A stretch of DNA of 10,842 nt, from assembly GCA_964563495.1 (NCBI GenBank), contig CAZLYK010000171.1:1-10842 (forward strand), in the 5' to 3' direction. Both the position numbers and the translations under genes were made by a program. Source of the stretch: CAZLYK01 sp964563495. Lineage in GTDB: Bacteria; Acidobacteriota; Blastocatellia; RBC074. The notes beneath the pieces were generated by a model that did no database searches, had not been told where the DNA came from, and saw only the letters and a program-made list of their open reading frames with translations. Positions 1 through 5,684 of the stretch are shown here, piece after piece (position 1 is the stretch's first letter; the number at the start of each line of letters is the position of its first letter).

Positions 1-115
1 GATCGCCAGCCCGCGATTCATGGCGGGGCGATAGTCCAAGCACTGCAGATACCTCCGCTGGATCTACGGACGGATGCCAAATCCGAAGTGCGACGACGAA
101 CGAGAAGCTTTGCAT
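1..115 (-). CDS. Integron cassette C: DUF4279-like protein, 5' part only
   Basis: The frame opens at an ATG at 115 on the minus strand and stays open to the window edge, giving 38 residues; the C-terminus lies outside. The visible N-terminus reads MQSFSFVVALRIWHPSVDPA, followed by EVSAVLGLSP and RHESRAGD. This matches from memory the start of DUF4279 proteins, which have a beta strand, then 'LRI-hPs-dP-eiS--LGl-P' and a charged 'GD' turn. DUF4279 has no established biochemical role; some members occur near polymorphic toxins and are discussed as possible immunity proteins. The ATG lies 13 bases past the preceding attC core site, the usual layout of a cassette gene with a very short leader. 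No clear Shine-Dalgarno is seen. The family call rests on pattern recognition of a short fragment. Confidence 0.6.
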   Translation of the reverse strand, partial: MQSFSFVVALRIWHPSVDPAEVSAVLGLSPRHESRAGD

Positions 116-127
116 GGAACTTGTGTT

Positions 128-205
128 GTCTAACGTTTGAGCTCACCGGAAGGCGAAAGCTGGCGAAGCCAGCTGTAGCCTTTCCGGTGCAGCGAAGGGT
201 TAGAC
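128..205 (-). repeat. attC recombination site of cassette B (78 bp)
   Basis: On the minus strand the site begins with R'' GTCTAAC (205-199) and ends with R' GTTAGAC (134-128). Between them is a long imperfect hairpin: CACCGG-A-AAGGC pairs with GCCTTCCGGTG with one unpaired A, then AGCTGGC pairs with GCCAGCT around a TTCG loop. An unpaired base in the stem is a hallmark of attC, which IntI recognises as a folded single strand. R'' with its flanking base (GGTCTAAC) is the exact complement of the 5' end of cassette B (GTTAGACC, 468-461), showing that this attC belongs to the gene at 234-449. Confidence 0.9.
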
Positions 206-233
206 CCACGGACGCTGAGTGCGAGCGACGAAC

Positions 234-449
234 TCATTTGGTGTTGCTCCGAGACTCAACGATACCGCCAGCGATGAGACCAAGCATGCAACATGCGCCG
301 ACGATGAGCGCCTGAAGCGACGCGAGGTCGCGCAGTGGATACGCGAGATGCAAGACATATGCGATGCCGAGGCCCACGAAGAGACCAGCAAGTAGCCCCG
401 CAACCACAAGGACACTGCCGAGCCCGGTGACTAGGTCGATGAGACTCAT
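234..449 (-). CDS. Integron cassette B: small two-helix membrane protein
   Basis: This 71-residue protein starts at the ATG at 449, chosen because it lies 18 bases after the cassette crossover point; the frame stays open further up but would then run through the attC. Two hydrophobic segments are visible, about residues 8-34 (containing GSVLVVAGLLAGLFVGLGIA) and 44-64 (containing LQALIVGACCMLGLIAGGIV), joined by a short loop with R40 and D41. The tail (ESRSNTK) is polar. It should be an inner-membrane hairpin protein. I do not recognise a family and assign no function. Its attC follows 28 bases after the stop. Expression presumably depends on a promoter upstream in the array, since no good promoter fits between the attC and the ATG. 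Confidence 0.75.
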   Translation of the reverse strand: MSLIDLVTGLGSVLVVAGLLAGLFVGLGIAYVLHLAYPLRDLASLQALIVGACCMLGLIAGGIVESRSNTK

Positions 450-461
450 TGCGCGGTGTGG

Positions 462-591
462 GTCTAACGTTGGAGCTGAGCCGCGCGCGTAGGCAGACGA
501 GGCTTGGCCGCGGAAGGACAATGACAACTATGGCCTGCAGCGGCCAAGCCTTGGCTGCCGGAGCGCGTCGGCTCGAGCGACGGGTTAGGGC
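462..591 (-). repeat. attC recombination site of cassette A (130 bp)
   Basis: On the minus strand it begins with R'' GCCCTAAC (591-584) and ends with R' GTTAGAC (468-462). The internal arms include GCTTGGCCGC pairing with GCGGCCAAGC over 10 bases, and outer GC-rich arms near each end, so a long hairpin can form. The R'' octamer is the exact complement of the first bases of cassette A (GTTAGGGC, 984-977). It is much longer than the 78-bp attC next to it, typical of the heterogeneity among cassettes. The stop codon of the cassette A gene (TAA at 587-585) lies inside R''. Confidence 0.88.
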
Positions 592-971
592 GCAGTTTCA
601 CAGACTTCGGCTTCCTGACCAAATTCCAACTCTGCTGCGGCTCGAACAAGCGCTGGATATGCGAACCAATACTGCCTTCGGATTGCGTCCTTGACGAACG
701 ACTCGCCGAAGGACTCGCTGAAGTGCCGGACTTCCCACGGAGCGAGGCGATCTCGGTCAATGGAGAGTAGCTTGCGCCTATGTCTGGTCATCAGGCTTCT
801 GAACTGACCAAGTGTGGTGATATGGAAGCGCGCAAGTTCTGGAACCAGTTCGTCAAAGGACGCTGTGCCGTAGTCGTTCTTCTTCGGGAAGATGCGACCC
901 ATCGTCTTGTGAATGAGCTCACCCGAGAGCTGACGTTGATTTACTCGACTTCGAGCAGAGAGCCGCTTCAT
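585..971 (-). CDS. Integron cassette A (first cassette): unknown 128-aa protein
   Basis: The start is the ATG at 971, 12 bases after the attI/cassette junction. The frame is open further up, through attI, but those codons lie outside the cassette. The 128-residue product is soluble and charged, starting MKRLSARSRVNQRQLSGELI with a basic N-terminus. A central part (FDELVPELARFHITTLGQF) and a later one (WEVRHFSESFGESFVKDAIR) look helical. No catalytic motif, signal peptide or membrane segment is visible and I recognise no family. The TAA stop overlaps the attC R'' core, so gene end and recombination site share bases. As the first cassette it is the one most likely to be expressed and the most recently captured. 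Confidence 0.75.
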   Translation of the reverse strand: MKRLSARSRVNQRQLSGELIHKTMGRIFPKKNDYGTASFDELVPELARFHITTLGQFRSLMTRHRRKLLSIDRDRLAPWEVRHFSESFGESFVKDAIRRQYWFAYPALVRAAAELEFGQEAEVCETAP

Positions 972-976
972 GCTGC

Positions 977-1150
977 GCCCTAACTTGATATAGACGTCAA
1001 ACCTGTCTGTATAACAAGGCCGTAGCTCATCAAGTTTCCGCCCTTGATTCGTTCTAAGTGCCTGATTTATATCAGCCATTCCCATCTCGGCCGATCTGGC
1101 CAAACCATGAACAAGGTCCACAAACCCGGCAAACCTGTCTGTATAACAAG
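977..1150 (-). other. attI integration region between intI and the first cassette
   Basis: The junction with cassette A is the core GTTAGGGC on the minus strand (984-977), preceded by TATATCAA. The cut point in known integrons is between G and TT, here between 984 and 983. attI sites lie next to intI and carry two simple core-type integrase sites plus, in class 1, two further direct-repeat binding sites. Here a 21-bp direct repeat occurs on the integrase side of the junction. The outer limit of attI cannot be fixed from sequence, so I end it at the far repeat. A clear cassette promoter (Pc) was not found in this interval. Confidence 0.7.
998..1150. repeat. 21-bp perfect direct repeat in the attI region
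   Basis: Two identical copies lie at 998-1018 and 1130-1150, 132 bp apart start to start. Each begins CAAACCTGTCTG and ends TATAACAAG on the plus strand. On the minus strand each contains GTTATAC, which resembles the GTTRRRY integrase core but has T where a purine is expected. They could be extra IntI binding sites, like the direct repeats of attI1, or the scar of an attI duplication. Confidence 0.85.
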
Positions 1151-1193
1151 TTCGACTGGCGGATAACGTGTTTGGTCATATGGCCAGGGGGCC

Positions 1194-1222
1194 TTGATTT
1201 GTTTGGACTTGCCCATGATACT
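1194..1222 (+). promoter_or_regulatory. Probable intI promoter
   Basis: A -35 TTGATT (1194-1199) and a -10 GATACT (1217-1222) are separated by 17 bases; each matches the sigma-70 consensus at four of six positions. Transcription would start around 1229, inside the LexA box and just before the chosen integrase start. Confidence 0.45.
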
Positions 1223-1236
1223 GTATATATGAACAG
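1221..1236 (+). promoter_or_regulatory. LexA (SOS) box at intI
   Basis: The sequence CTGTATATATGAACAG fits the proteobacterial LexA operator CTG-N10-CAG, with the A/T-rich alternating left half typical of strong boxes. It overlaps the end of the -10 and the expected start of transcription, so bound LexA would block intI expression. SOS control of integron integrases by LexA at this position is established for class 1 and Vibrio integrons; here it is inferred from position and sequence. Confidence 0.85.
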
Positions 1237-1243
1237 CTTCGGC

Positions 1244-2269
1244 ATGGGCGATATACCCAGCAGGCGCGCCGCCCGGCCACCACTGCAGTCCAAGCGGCTG
1301 TTGGACCAGATGCGGGAGCGTCTGCGGTATTTGCACTACAGCCTCAACACTGAGCAGACCTATGTGTACTGGGTACGATGGTTTGTCCGTTTCCACGGTC
1401 TGCGGCACCCCAGGGAGATGGGAGCACCCGAGGTCGAGACGTTCCTCACGATGTTGGCGACGGAGCGCAAGGTTTCACCTTCCACGCATCGCCAAGCATT
1501 GAGCGCTCTATTGTTTCTGTACAAGGAGGTGTTGGGTCAGGATTTGCCCTGGATGCAGGACATCGGCCGCCCGATTCCCCACAAACATATTCCTGTCGTG
1601 CTGACCCGTGATGAGGTTCAGGCGGTCCTGGATCTGATGGCGGGCGTGGTGGGTTTGCTGGCCCGTCTGCTCTATGGGACGGGGCTGCGCCACAGCGAAG
1701 GTTTGAATTTGCGCGTCAAGGATGTGGATTTTGACCGGCTGTTGATCGTGGTCCGCCAGGGCAAAGGAGGCAAGGACAGGGTGGTGATGCTGCCACGTGC
1801 CCTGGTGCAGCCTTTGCGGGCACAGCTTGCGGTCTCCCACGCGCTTTGGACGGCAGATCGGGCGGTTCAAAGACCTGGTGTCGATATGCCTTACGCCCTG
1901 GATGCCAAGTACCCGCGGGCGGGTCAGACCTGGGCCTGGCACTGGGTGTTTCCCTCACCGGTGATTTCGACTGACCCCCGAAGCGGGATTGAGCGTCGGC
2001 ATCACTTGTACGAGCAACGCCTGTCCCGGGGGCTCAAGCAGGCGCTGAGTCAGGCGGGTATTCACAAGCATGCAACAGTGCATACGCTGCGGCACAGTTT
2101 TGCAACGCATCTCTTGCAAGGCGGTACTGACATCCGGACTGTTCAGGAACTGCTGGGGCACAGTGATGTGAGCACGACGATGATTTACACCCATGCGCTC
2201 AAGGTGGCTTCGGGTCAGACGGTCAGTCCGCTGGACTCATTGGCAGGTGGAATGTCTGCATTGCGGTGA
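1244..2269 (+). CDS. intI: Integron integrase (IntI-type tyrosine recombinase)
   Basis: This 341-residue enzyme recombines attI with folded attC sites to capture and excise gene cassettes. Numbered from the chosen ATG, the N-terminal SAM-like core-binding domain spans about 15-115 (RERLRYLHYSLNTEQTYVYW) and the catalytic domain about 120-320. All catalytic residues are visible: R149 (GTGLRHSE), K174 (GKGGKDR), H280 and R283 (HTLRHSFATHLL), H306 (LLGHSD) and nucleophile Y315 (TTMIYTH). The IntI-specific insertion that contacts the unpaired attC bases is present at about 221-260 (AKYPRAGQTW, then STDPRSGIERRHHLYEQ). From memory it is close to class 1 IntI but clearly not identical. The ATG at 1229 lies inside the LexA box and near the transcription start, so 1244 is preferred; neither has a good Shine-Dalgarno. 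Divergent attC-bearing cassettes upstream confirm the role. Confidence 0.95.
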   Translation: MGDIPSRRAARPPLQSKRLLDQMRERLRYLHYSLNTEQTYVYWVRWFVRFHGLRHPREMGAPEVETFLTMLATERKVSPSTHRQALSALLFLYKEVLGQDLPWMQDIGRPIPHKHIPVVLTRDEVQAVLDLMAGVVGLLARLLYGTGLRHSEGLNLRVKDVDFDRLLIVVRQGKGGKDRVVMLPRALVQPLRAQLAVSHALWTADRAVQRPGVDMPYALDAKYPRAGQTWAWHWVFPSPVISTDPRSGIERRHHLYEQRLSRGLKQALSQAGIHKHATVHTLRHSFATHLLQGGTDIRTVQELLGHSDVSTTMIYTHALKVASGQTVSPLDSLAGGMSALR

Positions 2270-2448
2270 CGCGGGCGTACGACAGCTTCTAGCCGGCAGT
2301 GTGAATTCCCGGGCTCTTTTGGCAGCTGACCTTGGCTGGGCAAGGACGATAGGTCGAAATTCAGCTTCTTGGCGCTGCGTCGAATCGACGGGGAAGGCCA
2401 AAAGCGGACGTCCACATGTGCAGCACAGCCCCGCCGCGTGGTCGATAC

Positions 2449-3267
2449 TCAGGTCTCTGCGCTAGCGGCCCGAGGTGCCGGACCACCGTCGGGACTCGGA
2501 GCCAGTCGCACCGTCCAGTAGTTTCCGGCTTCCTGCTGCACCGATAGCAGATCATACGAGCGCAACATGTCCAGCAGGCCGGAGTGGCCGTACGTTTGGG
2601 GAGAGAAGGCGGGATCGGTACGCTTTAGATACTGGCCGAGGGGGCCAAGGTGCACCTTGCCCTCGGCAGTGTCGGCGGCCATGAGCTTGACCGCATCAAC
2701 CACCATCAGTGGCCGCCGTTTTGTGGCGGCTTTGGTGCCTTCCAGCTTGGGGGCGACAGGCTTCGCATCTGTTGGCTTCAACGGGGGCGCTGCTCCACTG
2801 ACGGCTGTCTCGGGTGTGCTCGCCGGTTTGACCCACTCAAAAAATTGGTCGCTGGCGTTGCGCAACGCATCTGGCGTCTTGGTCTCGCCGACGATGTGCA
2901 CAGTCGCTCCGCGCTCGCGGAGCTTGCGACACAAGTAGGCAAAGTCGGAGTCGCTGGTGACCAAGCAAAACGTGTCCGCGCGTTGGTCAAACAGCGCCTC
3001 CACGGCGTCCAAAGCCAAGGCGATGTCAGATGTGTTCTTGCCGGGCGCGTATTGGTATTGGAGGCACGGCGTGAACGCCAGCCGGACCAGTGCTTCCTGC
3101 CACTTGTTCGCAAGGGTCGCGTGATTGCCGTATCCGCGTCGCAAGACCACTCGGCCGAACTGGGCTACTACGCGAAGCGCGTATTCCAGTACCTCTGGGC
3201 TGGTGTTGTCGCAGTCCACGAGCATCGCAACGCGCGATTCCGTCTGCCCCGTCTGAGTGTTGGTCAT
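2449..3267 (-). CDS. NYN-domain (LabA/DUF88-like) protein with C-terminal OST-HTH/LOTUS domain
   Basis: The 272-residue protein has two domains. Residues about 12-147 form a NYN domain, a PIN-like nuclease fold. Acidic residues sit where metal ligands are expected: D18 and D20 (LVDCDN), D81 (NTSDIAL) and D106/D108 (TSDSDF). After a Pro/Ala-rich linker (148-185), residues about 186-255 look like an OST-HTH (LOTUS) domain, with HLGPLGQYLKRTDPAFSP, YGHSGLLDMLRSY and a closing strand. Such proteins are thought to act on RNA, and LOTUS domains bind RNA, including G-rich RNA; the substrate here is unknown. AGGGTGA a few bases before the ATG (3267) is a fair ribosome site. The gene converges on intI with 179 bases between the stops, where I see no gene. 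Confidence 0.88.
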   Translation of the reverse strand: MTNTQTGQTESRVAMLVDCDNTSPEVLEYALRVVAQFGRVVLRRGYGNHATLANKWQEALVRLAFTPCLQYQYAPGKNTSDIALALDAVEALFDQRADTFCLVTSDSDFAYLCRKLRERGATVHIVGETKTPDALRNASDQFFEWVKPASTPETAVSGAAPPLKPTDAKPVAPKLEGTKAATKRRPLMVVDAVKLMAADTAEGKVHLGPLGQYLKRTDPAFSPQTYGHSGLLDMLRSYDLLSVQQEAGNYWTVRLAPSPDGGPAPRAASAET

Positions 3268-3651
3268 TTTTCACCCTGAAACTCTCCCTATGGTAGCGGC
3301 CGCAGCCCGAATCCGAATCAGATTGGCATCTCGCTACACCTGTCCGGCGCCGCGAGCTCCGGGGGAACGAAGTAGAGGGTCAGCTCTGGGTCAGCTTGCG
3401 CTGGTCGCTACCGACAGGAGCGGTTGGTCATCAGTCATAACGGGTCATTGCTACGCGAAGGACCGCCTACGAGGGAGAAGCGGTCGTGCCCCTTGTCCGC
3501 CTTCGAGTGGCCGCTTACGAACTATACTGCCCGTCACTGGTTCAAGGTGACTGGCTACAGGCAGTCTGAGGCGGGTCCTCGGCGCTTCAAGATCTGCCCT
3601 GCTGTAGTTGCGGCCGTGGGCGAAGATTGATCCCCCGGGTTCTTCTTCCGC
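3268..3651. other. Gene-poor stretch upstream of the NYN gene
   Basis: About 380 bases with only short, unconvincing reading frames. The part next to 3267 should hold the NYN gene promoter, but no good -35/-10 pair stands out. The segment around 3460-3530 has codon-like texture without a long frame and could be decayed coding DNA; I cannot identify a source. Confidence 0.4.
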
Positions 3652-3822
3652 TTAGGCACCGGCGTCATGTTCGATGTTTGGGCGCAGATGTTCCTGCGCA
3701 GCCGTGTTGTGGAACCGCACGGATCCATCAAGCACAACAAAAAGCAGAGGACAGTTGTATGGCCGCCCGCCAGCGCGCGTGGTGACGATGCGGGCGCAGT
3801 TTGCAGACACAAGGAAACGCAT
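3652..3822 (-). CDS. Possible small ORF, unknown 56-aa protein
   Basis: From the ATG at 3822 the frame gives MRFLVSANCARIVTTRAGGR followed by PYNCPLLFVVLDGSVRFHNT and a polar end. A weak GGTGG lies before the start. The hydrophobic patch LLFVVLDG between charged parts and two cysteines (C9 and C24) would suit a small beta-rich protein, but I recognise no family. It lies on the same strand as the small conserved hypothetical at 3937-4257, 114 bases downstream of it. It could be a chance frame or a remnant. Confidence 0.28.
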   Translation of the reverse strand: MRFLVSANCARIVTTRAGGRPYNCPLLFVVLDGSVRFHNTAAQEHLRPNIEHDAGA

Positions 3823-3936
3823 GACGCCACCGCCAGCCAACTGCTTGTCAACAGGGCGAAGCTGAGCGTGTGGGGTCAAGGTACTCCTGTAGTGCCCAAC
3901 GGATGTGCCATACCCATTTCGACCTCTGGCGCCGCC

Positions 3937-4257
3937 CTACCCTTTTCGGATCGGAACGACCTGCGCACCACCCATTGCACCCGTGCCATCTGCGGACCTG
4001 AGTTTGCGCAGGAAGGTGGGCGCGACCGTCCAATGCTGACCATCCTCGGTGATGACGGTGACAGACTTGCGGTTGTACTTGGTGATGACACCGAACAAGG
4101 GCCCGCGCCCATCGGGCTCAAAACTCACCCGCTCGCCCAGACTGAACTCCAGCATCGACGCGTGGGCCCGCATGTCGCGCAGGAACTTCAATCGCGCCAC
4201 AACCCTGTTGTTGAGGTCGATGAGTTCCTTTTCGGAGAGCTTGTCTATGTCGATCAT
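3937..4257 (-). CDS. Conserved hypothetical, SH3-barrel (KOW/Tudor-like) small protein
   Basis: The 106-residue product begins with a helical segment (about 4-38; IDKLSEKELIDLNNRVVARL) and continues with a compact beta-rich module at about 40-87: GERVSF, then GVITKYNRKSVTVITEDGQH and WTVAPTFLRK. The pattern 'G-rVsF---g----G-v-k-NrKsvtV-t-dG--W-V-P-lL' recurs in small proteobacterial proteins of unknown function and looks like an SH3-type barrel. A nucleic-acid or protein adaptor role is plausible but unproven. The tail (GTGAMGGAQVVPIRKG) is flexible. GAGG six bases before the ATG supports the start at 4257. It is transcribed divergently from the toxin-antitoxin pair. Confidence 0.8.
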   Translation of the reverse strand: MIDIDKLSEKELIDLNNRVVARLKFLRDMRAHASMLEFSLGERVSFEPDGRGPLFGVITKYNRKSVTVITEDGQHWTVAPTFLRKLRSADGTGAMGGAQVVPIRKG

Positions 4258-4403
4258 TCACGGCCTCGGGGCTCTGGGCAGCTTGGGCTCCTTGGATGGA
4301 GTGTGCCATTTCAGCCTGCCCCAATGGAGACCCCTTTGCGGCGCCAGGCAAGGCAGGTCGGCTTGACTGACAGTTGGCGTGAAGACTGGGATGCAGTCGA
4401 TTT

Positions 4404-4427
4404 AAACTAGTCTGAAAACTAGTCAGA
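4404..4427 (+). promoter_or_regulatory. Tandem 12-bp operator-like repeat of the toxin-antitoxin operon
   Basis: Two adjacent 12-bp units, AAACTAGTCTGA and AAACTAGTCAGA, differ at one position, and each contains the palindrome ACTAGT. They lie immediately before the antitoxin start. Phd/YefM antitoxins bind short palindromes in their own promoters, alone or with the toxin, so these are probably autoregulatory operators. Confidence 0.7.
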
Positions 4428-4439
4428 TTGGATGTGACC

Positions 4440-4697
4440 GTGCAAACATGGCCTGTTCAGGATGCGAAAGCGCGGTTCAGCGAGTTCCTGGAAAAGTGCT
4501 TGACCGAAGGCCCTCAGATGGTGACCAAGCGCGGAGCGGAAGCGGCGGTTCTGGTGCCTGCCGACGAGTGGCGACGGCTTCAGGCGTCGACCAGGCCTAC
4601 CTTGAAGGAGTTGCTGCTGTCCGAGGGTGCACGGGCGGACATTGCGGTTCGCGCCCGCGGCAGCGCCCGTCGGCGCCCACCTGCTGCACTGATTTGA
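4440..4697 (+). CDS. Phd/YefM-family antitoxin
   Basis: Antitoxin of the type II pair with the VapC-like toxin 6 bases downstream. With the GTG at 4440 it has 85 residues. The N-terminal DNA-binding part is a typical Phd motif: WPVQDAKARFSEFLEKCLTE, then GPQMVTKRG, AAVLVP and EWRRL. The C-terminal part (about 50-85) should neutralise the toxin. No ATG is in frame at the start: TTG 4428, GTG 4434 and GTG 4440 are all possible. I prefer 4440 because relatives usually have two or three residues before the WPVQDAKARFSE block. Its expression is probably repressed through the tandem repeat just upstream. Confidence 0.88.
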   Translation: MQTWPVQDAKARFSEFLEKCLTEGPQMVTKRGAEAAVLVPADEWRRLQASTRPTLKELLLSEGARADIAVRARGSARRRPPAALI

Positions 4698-4703
4698 GCG
4701 GGC

Positions 4704-5117
4704 ATGTACCTGCTTGATACGAACGCCGTCTCAGAGCTGCGCAAGCACAAGCCGCACGGCGCCGTGCTGCAGTGGATCCAGGGCGTCAAAGACCATGACT
4801 TGCATATCTCCGCAGTAACGATCGGTGAGATACAGGCGGGTATCGAGATAACGCGCCATTCGGACGAGGAGAAGGCGGGCGAGCTGGAGCAATGGCTCGC
4901 TCAGGTTGCCCAGTCATTCAATGTGCTGGCGATGGACCCAGAGGCGTTTCGCGAGTGGGCCCGGTTGATGCACCGCTCGTCGGACACCCTCTACGAGGAC
5001 GCCATGATCGCGGCCACTGCGCGGGTTCACAACCTGACGGTTGTGACACGCAATGTTTCTGACTTCAGGCTGTTCAACGTCGAAGTGCTCAACCCGTTTC
5101 GTACGCTGCGCAAGTAA
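4704..5117 (+). CDS. vapC: VapC/FitB-type PIN-domain toxin ribonuclease
   Basis: This 137-residue PIN-domain protein is a presumed Mg2+-dependent endoribonuclease that cleaves RNA when freed from its antitoxin. The four acidic active-site residues are in place: D5 (YLLDTNAVSELRK), E42 (TIGEIQAGI), D99 (LYEDAMIAATA) and D120 (TRNVSDF). Length and motifs fit the VapC/FitB family. It starts 6 bases after the antitoxin stop, so translation is likely coupled. The pair probably stabilises the replicon by post-segregational killing, in addition to parABS. The RNA target cannot be read from sequence. Confidence 0.92.
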   Translation: MYLLDTNAVSELRKHKPHGAVLQWIQGVKDHDLHISAVTIGEIQAGIEITRHSDEEKAGELEQWLAQVAQSFNVLAMDPEAFREWARLMHRSSDTLYEDAMIAATARVHNLTVVTRNVSDFRLFNVEVLNPFRTLRK

Positions 5118-5478
5118 CGCGGCCGCAGCCATGCGCTGCAGCGAAATCATGCGGCAACACGCTTGAGGGCGGCCTGCCTTGCGCGGCCCCGTGTCAGTTT
5201 CTATTTGACCACCCTGGCGCGACAACTGCGCATGTTGCTGGATCTGGGCTGTCGAAGACGATCTGGCAACGACGAAGTTTTCTGCAACGCTCGCGAATGT
5301 CGCGGTGCCCTGCCCCGCCCACGCCAGCACTTCATTTGTCGGTCGCCTTGAATGTGCCCGTAACACTCCAATCACCCTTGATTCAGGAGGACACGACCCG
5401 TCGCGACTAGGACCGAGCGGGCGGTCCGGGTGGTAGATATGCGGACACTTAGACTGCCGCGGCTTTGCTCCAAGTGAG
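5118..5478. other. Gene-poor stretch after the toxin gene
   Basis: Roughly 360 bases without a convincing gene. Frames on both strands are short and lack recognisable motifs. A GGAGG-like string at 5386-5393 is not followed by a usable open frame. No terminator-like hairpin with a T-run was found after the toxin stop. Confidence 0.4.
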
Positions 5479-5684
5479 TCAGGCGAGGGATTCGCGCAAG
5501 GTCGACGCCCTTGGTGCCGGCGTTGATGTAAAGGCATGGCCGCGGATTTGAATGCGCAGTGTTTGCGGGTCCCAGAAAAGGAGGCACTCAAGATCGGGCT
5601 TTAGCCCTGGCAGTTCTTTGATCGACGATTGCGGCCCTAGGGAGAGCGCCGCAGAAACCAAAGGCGCGTCCGCGAAAGCAGGGG
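5479..5684 (-). pseudogene. Possible fragment of an FMN-binding pyridoxamine-oxidase-like gene
   Basis: On the minus strand the frame reads APLVSAALSLGPQSSIKELP, then LKPDLECLLFWDPQTLRIQI and RGHAF before diverging to a stop. The pattern 'S-K---L---P----LLFwDP---lQiRl-G-a' is typical of the FMN-binding split-barrel oxidases (pyridoxamine 5'-phosphate oxidase-like). Only this central piece is visible, with no proper start or C-terminal part, so it would be a remnant. The resemblance is from memory over about 35 residues and could be chance. Confidence 0.27.

Noticed and set aside
1066..1079. CTGATTTATATCAG-like palindrome as a second LexA box
   Set aside because: The CTG and CAG are separated by 8 rather than 10 bases, so it does not fit the LexA operator spacing.
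972..1121. Upstream extension of the cassette A gene to an ATG at 1121
   Set aside because: The extra codons would come from attI, outside the mobile cassette. The ATG at 971, right after the junction, is the normal layout.
1015..1147. A further cassette between the two 21-bp repeats
   Set aside because: A cassette would need an attC with an R'' complementary to GTTATAC and a hairpin; neither is present, and the repeats are in the same orientation and longer than a core site.
1229..1231. ATG at 1229 as the integrase start
   Set aside because: It lies inside the LexA box at the expected transcription start and lacks a ribosome site; 1244 is preferred, although not proven.
972..1260. A cassette promoter (Pc) on the minus strand
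   Set aside because: Several -10-like strings exist (for example around the repeats), but none has a reasonable -35 at 16-18 bases, so I do not call one.
3667..4410. Long plus-strand open frame (247 codons)
   Set aside because: It lies antisense to the conserved gene at 3937-4257, has no recognisable motif and has a composition typical of a shadow frame in GC-rich DNA.
4914..5591. Long minus-strand open frame (225 codons)
   Set aside because: Its 3' half is antisense to the well-supported PIN toxin gene, and the rest is low-complexity Arg/Ser/Pro-rich sequence without motifs.
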